The position numbers and the translations under genes were made by a program. Below the pieces are notes generated by a model that was given only the letters and a program-made list of their open reading frames with translations, was not told the origin of the DNA and did not search any database. 64,000 nt of DNA from Shewanella sp. 1CM18E (GTDB taxonomy: Bacteria; Pseudomonadota; Gammaproteobacteria; Enterobacterales; Shewanellaceae). Location of the stretch: the NCBI RefSeq assembly GCF_023161665.1, contig NZ_JALNTW010000021.1, positions 1-64,000 on the forward strand. Direction: 5' to 3'. Of this stretch, positions 35,159 through 42,677 are shown piece by piece (position 1 is the first letter of the stretch; each line of letters opens with the position of its first letter).

Positions 35159-36337
35159 ATGCCATCTACTCAAATACTTTCTACGACTCAGCAAGAGCAG
35201 TATCAAGCAATTGATACACCGTTTTTATATGTAAATAAGCCAGTATTTATTAATAACCTCAATCAACTCCGCCAAAAAATTGAAGGATTAGGTGCAAACC
35301 TAAGGCCGCATTTTAAAACGTTAAGATCACTTGAAGCGGCCGAGTTTTTATTACCCACTAAAAACTCACCAGTCACTGTATCAACGGTAAAAGAGGCTGA
35401 GGCCTTAGCATCTAAAGGTTACACAGACATTATTTATGCAGTAGGTATTGCCGATGGTAAGTTGCCGCGTATTGCTAAAATGTTGAGCCAAGGTATTAAT
35501 GCAAGAGTATTACTTGATAGCGTCGAGCAAGCACATCAGCTAAACCATTTTTGTGGATCTCATCACTGCCAAATTCCAGCATTAATTGAAATTGACTGTG
35601 ATGGCCATCGTGGTGGTATTTCGCCTGAAGCCGATAAGTTGCTTGAAATTGCTCAGTTGCTAACGTCTGGTGCAGCCAGTTTTCACGGCGTACTCACTCA
35701 CGCAGGTGAGTCATATCAGTGTTTTGAAAAACAGCAATTAATTGATGCGGCGCAAAATGAAGTTGCAGCGGCAGTAAAAGCTGCTGAGCGCATTCGCGCA
35801 GCGAGTATGCAATGTGACATCGTTAGTATTGGTTCAACACCAACAGCGCAAAGCTATCAAAACCTTGATGGGATCACTGAGGTTAGAGCGGGTGTGTACA
35901 CCTTCTTCGATTTAGTCATGGCAGGGTTAAACGTGTGTCAGTTAACTGATATTGCGGCAATGGTAGTGACCAGTGTTATTGGTCATAATCCTGATAAAAA
36001 CTGGATTTTCATTGATGCAGGCTGGATGGCTCTATCGGGTGACAGAGGTACAGCTGAGCAGCCAAAAGATTGTGGTTACGGTTTAGTGTGTGACGACAGC
36101 GGCCACGTGTTATCAGGCTTACAGGTTATTACCGTTAACCAAGAGCATGGCATTATTCAAGCTGTTGATGGTAGTGTGATTGATTTAGCACAGTTCCCGG
36201 TGGGCAGCCGTTTGCATATCTTGCCGAACCACGCCTGTGCTACAGCTTCGATGCACGCTCAGTACCATGTATTTGATACTGATCCTCATAGCGATAATGA
36301 TGGCTATGAGATCTGGAACCGAGTACAGGGGTGGTAA
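35159..36337 (+). CDS. DSD1 / D-threonine-aldolase family PLP enzyme
   Basis: The 392-residue protein is a fold-type III PLP enzyme. The PLP lysine is Lys53 in RPHFKT. A central VVSIGSTPTA segment and a C-terminal metal site NHACAT (His358 and Cys360) match the zinc-dependent D-serine dehydratase / 3-hydroxyaspartate dehydratase-aldolase group. The family acts on D-serine, D-threonine or 3-hydroxyaspartate, by beta-elimination or retro-aldol cleavage. It is followed after 1 nt by an ornithine-cyclodeaminase-family gene and is divergent from a LysR regulator. The exact substrate is not decided by sequence. Confidence 0.87.
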   Translation: MPSTQILSTTQQEQYQAIDTPFLYVNKPVFINNLNQLRQKIEGLGANLRPHFKTLRSLEAAEFLLPTKNSPVTVSTVKEAEALASKGYTDIIYAVGIADGKLPRIAKMLSQGINARVLLDSVEQAHQLNHFCGSHHCQIPALIEIDCDGHRGGISPEADKLLEIAQLLTSGAASFHGVLTHAGESYQCFEKQQLIDAAQNEVAAAVKAAERIRAASMQCDIVSIGSTPTAQSYQNLDGITEVRAGVYTFFDLVMAGLNVCQLTDIAAMVVTSVIGHNPDKNWIFIDAGWMALSGDRGTAEQPKDCGYGLVCDDSGHVLSGLQVITVNQEHGIIQAVDGSVIDLAQFPVGSRLHILPNHACATASMHAQYHVFDTDPHSDNDGYEIWNRVQGW

Positions 36338-36338
36338 T

Positions 36339-37253
36339 ATGATCTATTTATCTGAAGCGCAAACATCAAAGCTTATCTCCCATGAGCTGGCTTATAACGC
36401 GGTTAAAGAAGCGTTTGTCGCTGCCGTAGATGATAAAGCAACCTTGTTCCCAGTAGTGAATGCACAGGGCGCGAATCTTAATGAAATGTTCTCATTAAAG
36501 TCGGCTTCAACGCCAAATCTTGTCGGCTGGAAAACGGGTAGCTATTGGCCTGATAACCACAAAAATGGTTTGCCATGCCACGGTACTAACGTGTTTTTAC
36601 TCGATCCATTAACCGGCATGTTACAGGCGGTGATTGCTGCCACAACCGTTAATGCTTACCGCACAGGTGCTGCCGATGCAGTTGCAGTAAATTACTTAGC
36701 GAGAGAAGACGCCTCGGTATTAACTGTTTTTGGTACGGGTCATCAGGCTGAATATGAAGTGCTAGCAGTGAGCAAGGTGCGCTCATTAACTAAGGTATTG
36801 GTTGTTGGCCGTAGTGCCAGCAAAACTGAAAACTTGGTTAAGCGATTACTAGAAAAAGGGATTAATGCTAAAGCTTGTGATGCACAAGCAGCTTGTGAAC
36901 AAGCAGATATTATTATCACAGCAACCACAGCTCAAGCACCTTTATTTGAGGCGCAGTGGGTACAACCTGGAACGCATATTTCTGCAATGGGCGCTGATAA
37001 AGTGGGTAAGCAAGAGTTGCCAACTGACCTATATAGTCATGCTCGCTTGTTTTGCGACTTTGCTTCTCAATCTATTGTTATTGGTGAGTTTCAACATAGC
37101 AGAAATACGCCGATAATTGAGATTGGTCAGGTGATAAATGATTCTGCTTTAGGGCGACAAAACCATGATGAAATCACTATTTTTGATAGCTCAGGTATTG
37201 CAATTCAAGACTTGTTTGTTGCATCGCATATTCTAGCGCTGAGTCAACAATAG
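36339..37253 (+). CDS. Ornithine cyclodeaminase / mu-crystallin family reductase
   Basis: The 304-residue protein begins MIYLSEAQTSKLISHELAYN. It has the family K-G substrate loop (VGWKTGSYWPDN), TTVNAYRTGAADAVAVNYLA, and a Rossmann NAD(P) site VFGTGHQAEYEVLAV with LVVGRS. The late motif HISAMGADKVGKQEL is also typical. Members include ornithine cyclodeaminase, alanine dehydrogenase, ketimine reductase and iminosuccinate reductase. It starts one base after the stop of the PLP enzyme, so they are translationally linked. A reductive or deaminating step on the product of that enzyme is inferred. A palindromic terminator follows. Confidence 0.88.
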   Translation: MIYLSEAQTSKLISHELAYNAVKEAFVAAVDDKATLFPVVNAQGANLNEMFSLKSASTPNLVGWKTGSYWPDNHKNGLPCHGTNVFLLDPLTGMLQAVIAATTVNAYRTGAADAVAVNYLAREDASVLTVFGTGHQAEYEVLAVSKVRSLTKVLVVGRSASKTENLVKRLLEKGINAKACDAQAACEQADIIITATTAQAPLFEAQWVQPGTHISAMGADKVGKQELPTDLYSHARLFCDFASQSIVIGEFQHSRNTPIIEIGQVINDSALGRQNHDEITIFDSSGIAIQDLFVASHILALSQQ

Positions 37254-37310
37254 TTTAGGCTTTTGACTGCATACTGTTTGGAATTAGATGCAGTGCAGTG
37301 TTAGATATGA

Positions 37311-37340
37311 TTTGGGGTTAGCTATATAGCTAACCCCAAA
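37311..37340. terminator. Palindromic terminator after the two-gene amino-acid operon
   Basis: A perfect 30-bp palindrome (arms TTTGGGGTTAGCTAT / ATAGCTAACCCCAAA) followed by TTTTT on the plus strand. It ends the operon at 37253, and A-residues on the other side may allow it to stop transcription from either direction. Confidence 0.85.
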
Positions 37341-37425
37341 TTTTTGCTGTGTATTTTGATATATGCTGAGAAACGACTTTATTTGTGTCGGTCAGAGCAA
37401 GTAACAATTTAGATAAGCGCCAAAT

Positions 37426-37983
37426 TTATGGTAATTGGCCAGTTGAGCCATCAGGATTGTAGAAAGCATCAATGATTTCTACTTCACCAGTTTTAAAATT
37501 ATAGTTCATGACCTTAGTAGGTAATGAGCGTTGAATAAAATACAAGTCGCGATAGATACACATATCACCGCGATAGGTATAAGCGATATCTAAGTCGGAT
37601 GTCATTAAGTCGCCATCGCTAACAGGACCAATAGTGAAGTCTGTTGTTGTTATACCGTGCCATAGTTCACCGCAAGCTGTATGCACGTTAGTGTTTGTTC
37701 CAGATGTTGAGTACGGAAAACCTGTGTCACTTGATGCAACATTGCCTTGGCCAAAGCCCGGTAGCTGTTCTACTGCAGTGTTGTAGCCTTTCGTTAACCA
37801 ACCGCTGTGGTATAGCTTTACGGCACTTTCAAAGGCGGCAAACTGGCCACTCATTGCAGAGATCCTAGTGTCATCTTGAACATTGATGAATTTCGGCAGT
37901 GCGACGACAGCAAGTATACCGAGAATAATAATCACGATGACTAATTCAATTAACGTAAATCCTTTTGTATTTTGTTTCATCAT
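37426..37983 (-). CDS. Type IV / MSHA-like prepilin
   Basis: The 185-residue prepilin has a short basic leader and cleavage after Gly (MKQNTKG-FTLIELVIVIIILG), with Glu5 of the mature protein and a hydrophobic N-terminal helix, so it is processed by a prepilin peptidase. A Cys pair (HTACGELW and GDMCIYRDL) probably closes a C-terminal disulfide loop. The ALPKFINVQDDTRISAM segment after the helix is typical of MSHA major and minor pilins. No pilus assembly genes are near, so it is an orphan pilin. Two adjacent ATGs exist; either may start. Confidence 0.88.
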   Translation of the reverse strand: MMKQNTKGFTLIELVIVIIILGILAVVALPKFINVQDDTRISAMSGQFAAFESAVKLYHSGWLTKGYNTAVEQLPGFGQGNVASSDTGFPYSTSGTNTNVHTACGELWHGITTTDFTIGPVSDGDLMTSDLDIAYTYRGDMCIYRDLYFIQRSLPTKVMNYNFKTGEVEIIDAFYNPDGSTGQLP

Positions 37984-38361
37984 CGCTCTCTACTTCTAAA
38001 ATATGCAGCATTAAATTAAGCGAATTATTGTACATTTTATACGAGAGTCGTAAATTGATCTGAATCCAATTCAATGTTTATTTTTACTAATGCGAATATA
38101 TTAGGTTTAAAGTGCGACTTGATTAAGTTATTGTAAAATAATGATTAAAATAAAAGTGTCATTAGATTTTCTATTTTTATTGCTGTTGGATAAGTTTTTG
38201 TATTGAAAACGAACGCTGCTAAGTTGTGACTGTTGGCGGTAATTTATTCAGTTTAATAGTGAAGTCTACTTGGATTGTTGTTTGCTGGTGTGATCTATTG
38301 TTGGTGGTAGTTTTGTTAGAGCTAATCTTGTAGTCAACTCCTAGAGTAGCAAGTAGTTCTT
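37984..38361. other. Upstream region of the orphan pilin gene
   Basis: AT-rich 380-bp stretch between the pilin start and the G10 tract. It probably holds the pilin promoter. No open frame is seen. Confidence 0.5.
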
Positions 38362-38371
38362 GGGGGGGGGG
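38362..38371. repeat. Homopolymeric G10 tract
   Basis: Ten consecutive G residues (C10 on the coding strand of both neighbours), about 23 bp past the GGDEF gene stop and 380 bp upstream of the pilin start. Such tracts slip readily during replication. A sequencing or assembly length error is also possible. Confidence 0.9.
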
Positions 38372-38393
38372 CAGGGAAATTATTTGAAAGATC

Positions 38394-39971
38394 CTAGGCT
38401 TGATTACCGATTTTATTTGCTGCTAATTGTTCAATCTTATCAATAGTAATAGTTGTTTTTGAAAACTGGTTACGACCACTGGCTTTAGCATGATAAAGCG
38501 CTTTATCTGCGATTAAGGCTGCCTGACTGCCAATAACATGCGACTCGCTTTTAAATTCAAAATCATCAACAGTAACAACAGTGCAAACTCCAAGGCTCAC
38601 CGTAACGTAATTAGCCGTTGATGAGTTTGGGTGTGGCAGGTTGAGCTCTGCAAAAGAGTGCAGCATAGCATCGAGTTTTCTTTGTAAGGGCTCTTCTGGG
38701 ATATCACGAAATAACATAATGAACTCTTCACCACCAAAACGGGCACAAATATCTTCTGCGCGGTAAAACTGCTGCGATAGGGTTTGTGCCACTTTGATTA
38801 ATGCTTCATCTCCTGCGAAGTGGCCAAGGGTATCGTTATATTCTTTAAAATGGTCAACGTCAGCAATAATCAAAGTAAAACCTATTTGTTGACGAGCAAG
38901 CAGTTGGCAATAGGTTTCGAGTCGTTGCTCAAAGCCTCGTCGATTTGGAATATTGGTCAACTTATCAATAAAGACCTGCTCATTCAGTTGTTTCGTTTGT
39001 TCCTGAATCGTGCCCATAAGTGCATTGAAATGAGTGGCTATTTTTACCAGTTCAGTGATTGGGTAGCTGTATTGGAGCTTTTTTATTTCTCGGCTTTTAT
39101 CCATTTCTTTAATATCTGCCGCTAGCTTTCTCACTGGGTTGACTAATAAATAGGAATATAAGAAATAAGCAAGAATAAGTAGCAATGACATCTCTGCCAA
39201 CAGAATAAATACACTGTAATCCAGCATTGGCGGTGGCTGGTTGTTGGTGTGATAAAGCACTAATTTTAACAATGGCTTACCATCAACATTGGTTATTAGT
39301 CGTTCGGATGTGGCGGTCACTTGATTCAGTTTAGTGTTTGTACCTAACCTCGGTAAATTTTCGTCTGAGTCATCAGCCATTGCTATTTCAACACCTGCGG
39401 CAGTGTATTGTGATAATTCGGCGATAAATCCCTCATCAATTAGCCTAATAAAAACTAAATAACCAATTTGGGTGCCGCTTCTATCGGATTTTAAAATACT
39501 GGTAGAGCTGTAAATTGCTGGGCCGTATCGTGTAGCAATAACCCCATGGGTAGAGGGCACATCATCAGGGGAGTCTAACTGACTATTAACAGGTGGGAAC
39601 GCCTGTTTGGTTTGTGGAGACAAGGCTATGTTTTGTGGGTGTTGTTTGAAGTCTGTTAACTCAAAAACTAGTGGTATATCATTTCGATGATTAAAGCCTT
39701 TGCTAAACACGGGTTGATTTTGAGTATCAAATATAAACACACCATCGACTTGTAAACTTTTGAACGTATCGTCGGGGTACTCATGTTTTTCATAGTACCT
39801 TTTGGCGCTGGCGGAGTTTGACTTCATGTAGCTGTAGGTTCTGTCCCACACCGCATAGTCGTAATTAATGGTTTGTAGCGGCTTTCTCATTTGCTGAAAT
39901 GCGTAATTTAATGAGGTGAGTTCTTGTTCTGATAACTTAACTAATGAGTTTTCTATTAGTGGTAGTTGCAC
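38394..39971 (-). CDS. CHASE4-GGDEF diguanylate cyclase (start uncertain)
   Basis: From GTG 39971 the protein has 525 residues: a CHASE4-like periplasmic region (YDYAVWDRTYSYM), a transmembrane helix (about 253-275, VFILLAEMSLLLILAYFLYSY), a HAMP-like linker and a GGDEF domain with the active-site motif GGEEF (ARFGGEEFIMLF). It should make cyclic di-GMP. No RxxD I-site is seen. The frame stays open upstream to 40104 and encodes a second hydrophobic helix (LSAGIFILFASAVFAFRF), expected before CHASE4, but has no ATG there. An ATT at 40076 has AAGG six bases before it. The annotated start is therefore a conservative choice. Confidence 0.75.
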   Translation of the reverse strand: MQLPLIENSLVKLSEQELTSLNYAFQQMRKPLQTINYDYAVWDRTYSYMKSNSASAKRYYEKHEYPDDTFKSLQVDGVFIFDTQNQPVFSKGFNHRNDIPLVFELTDFKQHPQNIALSPQTKQAFPPVNSQLDSPDDVPSTHGVIATRYGPAIYSSTSILKSDRSGTQIGYLVFIRLIDEGFIAELSQYTAAGVEIAMADDSDENLPRLGTNTKLNQVTATSERLITNVDGKPLLKLVLYHTNNQPPPMLDYSVFILLAEMSLLLILAYFLYSYLLVNPVRKLAADIKEMDKSREIKKLQYSYPITELVKIATHFNALMGTIQEQTKQLNEQVFIDKLTNIPNRRGFEQRLETYCQLLARQQIGFTLIIADVDHFKEYNDTLGHFAGDEALIKVAQTLSQQFYRAEDICARFGGEEFIMLFRDIPEEPLQRKLDAMLHSFAELNLPHPNSSTANYVTVSLGVCTVVTVDDFEFKSESHVIGSQAALIADKALYHAKASGRNQFSKTTITIDKIEQLAANKIGNQA

Positions 39972-40076
39972 CCAAAACCGAAAGGCGAATACAGCGCTAG
40001 CAAATAAGATAAAAATGCCCGCAGAAAGCCTAAGCTGTAATTGATTAAAGGTTTGAGAGTGTATTTTTACGATAAT

Positions 40077-40390
40077 GAGAAACCTTGGTAAAACAGACCC
40101 ATCTTATGAGTAAAGCTCATTAACTAATCTCTAGCCAACTTTTAGGCCAAGATAAAGTTGATACCTTGTTGTTTTACTAAGGAACTTGCTCATTTTTAAT
40201 CAATATAAATGAGTTGTATTTTTAATAAGCTTGTAGGCAGTTTTTACTATCTTTCGCTAATCTAGAAAGCCACTTGTAAGACTGATGGCTGTTCAAGTGA
40301 TCTCCGCTTTAATGTGATTAAGCAGCTTTTAGCCTAGATCTTTATTGAAGTTGCTGTTCGGGTACTTTCTATTTGTGCAGGAAAATAACA
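40077..40390. other. Region upstream of the GGDEF gene
   Basis: About 310 bp with no open frame of note. It separates the GGDEF gene from the pfaD fragment and probably contains the GGDEF gene promoter. Confidence 0.5.
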
Positions 40391-40413
40391 AGCCACTAAT
40401 AACATTAGTGGCT
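40391..40413 (-). terminator. Second copy of the pfaD terminator hairpin
   Basis: AGCCACTAAT/ATTAGTGGCT around AAC, identical to the hairpin at 40746-40768 but lacking its long U-run (TGTTATTTTC follows on the minus strand). It is at the far end of the duplicated segment. Confidence 0.6.
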
Positions 40414-40496
40414 TTTAGATAGATTTGCCTTTTTATCAAAGCAGTTCAAGGCTGACTTTCTACTCTCTGCTCCCTACGAGCCGCTCAAGGCTGACT

Positions 40497-40698
40497 TTAA
40501 GCCATTCTTTGAGTTGGCTTCCAGCGCAGTAACTGTGCTGGTACTTTAACGCCTTGAGCTTTGTGTTGTGAAAGGTTGAGTTAATACGATTCAAATACGC
40601 GGCGCCGTACATTAAGTGCTTCGCTAAATCGACGGCATTACGGCCTTGCTTGTTTTTGAATGAGTTATCTAAGTAACTGCCTTTTGCCCATTGGTTAA
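40497..40698 (-). pseudogene. Divergent, frameshifted 3' fragment of a second pfaD
   Basis: This segment encodes the last 60 or so residues of PfaD (NQWAKGSYLDN...NAVDLAKHLMYGAAYLNRIN, then in another frame LLRWKPTQRMA and stop) at lower identity than the flanking non-coding DNA. Relative to the intact gene it has 12 extra bases (four codons, FKNK, in frame) and 11 more that break the frame near INS. Its 5' part is missing. The following 105 bp of 3' flank match the intact copy almost perfectly. It appears to be the leftover tail of another pfaD allele. Confidence 0.85.
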
Positions 40699-40745
40699 CG
40701 GCTACTAGAGCTGCGTCTCAGGTGACTTTCGGTGTGAAAACAAAA

Positions 40746-40768
40746 AGCCACTAATAACATTAGTGGCT
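40746..40768 (-). terminator. Rho-independent terminator of the pfa operon
   Basis: AGCCACTAAT/ATTAGTGGCT stem with loop AAC (plus strand), followed on the minus strand by TTTTTGTTTT. It lies about 84 bp beyond the pfaD stop and ends the pfa transcription unit. Confidence 0.88.
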
Positions 40769-40851
40769 TTTAGATAGATTTGCCTTTTTATAAAAGCAGT
40801 TCAAGGCTGACTTTCTACTCTCTGCTCCCTACGAGCCGCTCAAGGCTGACT

Positions 40852-42480
40852 TTAAGCCATTCTTTGAGTTGGCTTCCAGCGAAGTAGACTTGCCGGCAGT
40901 TTAACGCCCTGAGCTGTGAGCGAGTTAATACGGCTTAGGTACGCGGCGCCGTACATTAAGTGCTTCGCTAAATCGACGGCATTGCGGTCTTGGTAGTTGT
41001 CTAAGTAACTGCCTTTTGCCCATTGGTTAAAGGCACCAAGTGCTGGACCTGCCCAGATCTGATAATCCATTTCACGACCCACTTCGCCTGAGTTTGACCA
41101 GCGGCTTGAAAGCCCTAGATACCAACGGAAAATCAGCGCCATTTTACGCTTAGGGTTGCCCTCTGCACGTTCAATTTGCTTAGGGTCACGCTCATTAAAG
41201 TGCGCCACTGTTCCTGCCCAAATCTCATCTAGGCTTGAGCGAAATACTTGTTTCTCAAGCTTTTCACGCTCGTCTAATGGAATGGCTTCAATTGAATCGT
41301 AACGAGTATAGATCTCATACAATTTGTTAGCGCGCATTGGGAATAGCGTGCCACGCTTAACCACTTGCAGTTTTACGCCCATCTCGAACATATCTGCCGC
41401 TGGCGCCATGGTTACATCGGCCATCTCAGTTGTAGCAAGTAGCTTACGGGTGTGGTCACTTGCACCGGCTTCAACACAAGCTTGGTTGATAGAGCCGGTA
41501 ACAATATATGCCGCGCCCATGTTAAACGTTGCCAGCGCTGCATCAGGTGTACCAACGCCGCCGCCACAACCAACGCGGATTGGAGTGTCGTACAGGTACT
41601 TGGCTTGAATTTCTTCTTTCAGCGCTAAAATCGTTGGTAGTAGCGTCACTAGCGGGCGGTTATCCGTGTGGCCACCCGAGTCGGCTTCTGCGGTGATGTC
41701 GTCAGCCATCGGTACAAGTTGCGCCAGCTCCATCTGCTCTGCTGTAATAGAACCATCATCTACTAGCTTTTGTAGCATTTTGGCAGGCGCTGGCATCATG
41801 AACTTTTCAGCCACTTCGGTGCGGCTCACTTTTGCGATAACTTTGTTACCAACAACGACTTTACCCTGTGCATCGCGGCTTAAGCCTGCTGCGCGGTAAT
41901 AAACGATTTGCGGTGTTAGGCCTAAGAAAGCTGATGCTTCAACGGTGCGCACCTTATGCTTTAAAAATAACTCAACGCTGCCACGTTCTAGTGCTGGCTC
42001 GCTTGGGCTATGGATAAGGTTGAACATGTATGGGCCATTTGGTAGCGCGGCTTGAATACGATTAATCGCCGCTTCAACGCGACTTGGAATAAGACCTGCT
42101 GCGCCAAATGAACACAAAATGCCTGCTTGGCCTAAAGCGATCACTAGCTCTTCTGATGAAATGCCGTTCGCCATTGCGCCAGCATAGTAAGCGTATTTCA
42201 CGCCGTGAACGCGGCGGAAGTTACTGTCGCCTAGGCTTTCTGTACCTAATGCAGGAGTAAACGCACTCACTGGTAAATCTGTGCTGTTAGCCGCTTGTTC
42301 GGTGACGATATCGGCAGTTTGTGCAATACCAAAACCTTGCTCTGTGTGGTTTACCACGTAGCAGGCACGGCTAAAATCTTTAAGTTGTTGCTCCATCACT
42401 TGCACGTCAAAACTGATATTTGACTCTGTAACAGCCCATGGCCACGGAGAAAGCATTTCGTTAGTTGCTGTAGGATTCAT
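40852..42480 (-). CDS. pfaD: PfaD, FMN-dependent enoyl reductase of the PUFA synthase
   Basis: The 542-residue protein is the stand-alone enoyl reductase of the PUFA synthase, reducing the trans-2-enoyl-ACP intermediates during EPA assembly. It resembles nitronate monooxygenase (2-nitropropane dioxygenase) TIM barrels. The FMN-phosphate loop GCGGGVGTPDAA (304-315), DSGGHTDNRP (267-276) and the FGAAGLIPS segment are visible. It is separated from pfaC by 197 bp, unlike the overlapping genes upstream. The stop TAA is followed by a terminator and then a partial second copy of the 3' end. Length is normal. Confidence 0.95.
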   Translation of the reverse strand: MNPTATNEMLSPWPWAVTESNISFDVQVMEQQLKDFSRACYVVNHTEQGFGIAQTADIVTEQAANSTDLPVSAFTPALGTESLGDSNFRRVHGVKYAYYAGAMANGISSEELVIALGQAGILCSFGAAGLIPSRVEAAINRIQAALPNGPYMFNLIHSPSEPALERGSVELFLKHKVRTVEASAFLGLTPQIVYYRAAGLSRDAQGKVVVGNKVIAKVSRTEVAEKFMMPAPAKMLQKLVDDGSITAEQMELAQLVPMADDITAEADSGGHTDNRPLVTLLPTILALKEEIQAKYLYDTPIRVGCGGGVGTPDAALATFNMGAAYIVTGSINQACVEAGASDHTRKLLATTEMADVTMAPAADMFEMGVKLQVVKRGTLFPMRANKLYEIYTRYDSIEAIPLDEREKLEKQVFRSSLDEIWAGTVAHFNERDPKQIERAEGNPKRKMALIFRWYLGLSSRWSNSGEVGREMDYQIWAGPALGAFNQWAKGSYLDNYQDRNAVDLAKHLMYGAAYLSRINSLTAQGVKLPASLLRWKPTQRMA

Positions 42481-42677
42481 TATTTGTAAGACCCTTAATT
42501 ATTTATATCGAGCTTGCGGCTCTTAGCTGTTGTTCTTTTCTATAAAATCATTGTTATAAATCGAGTTAGGACGCAGATACTTTTGCTCAATTTCCAGAAA
42601 AAAGCGCGCAGCCTATGAATATAGGTGAGCACTTTTGACACAGAAATTGAGTAAAATAGCCAGTCACTTACTCCGAT

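Larger units (their letters stand above)
40391..41030. repeat. Imperfect direct repeat of the pfaD 3' end
   Basis: Unit 1, 40391-40698, repeats unit 2, 40746-41030, at an initial offset of 355 bp. The first 112 bp or so (non-coding plus the end of the coding sequence) differ at one base only (ATCAAAGC versus ATAAAAGC). The coding remainder has many substitutions and two indels. The spacer 40699-40745 is unique. Confidence 0.9.

Noticed and set aside
40391..40413. Treating the hairpin near 40400 as the true end of the pfa operon
   Set aside because: The hairpin at 40746-40768 is closer to the pfaD stop and has a longer U-run. This one belongs to the duplicated fragment.
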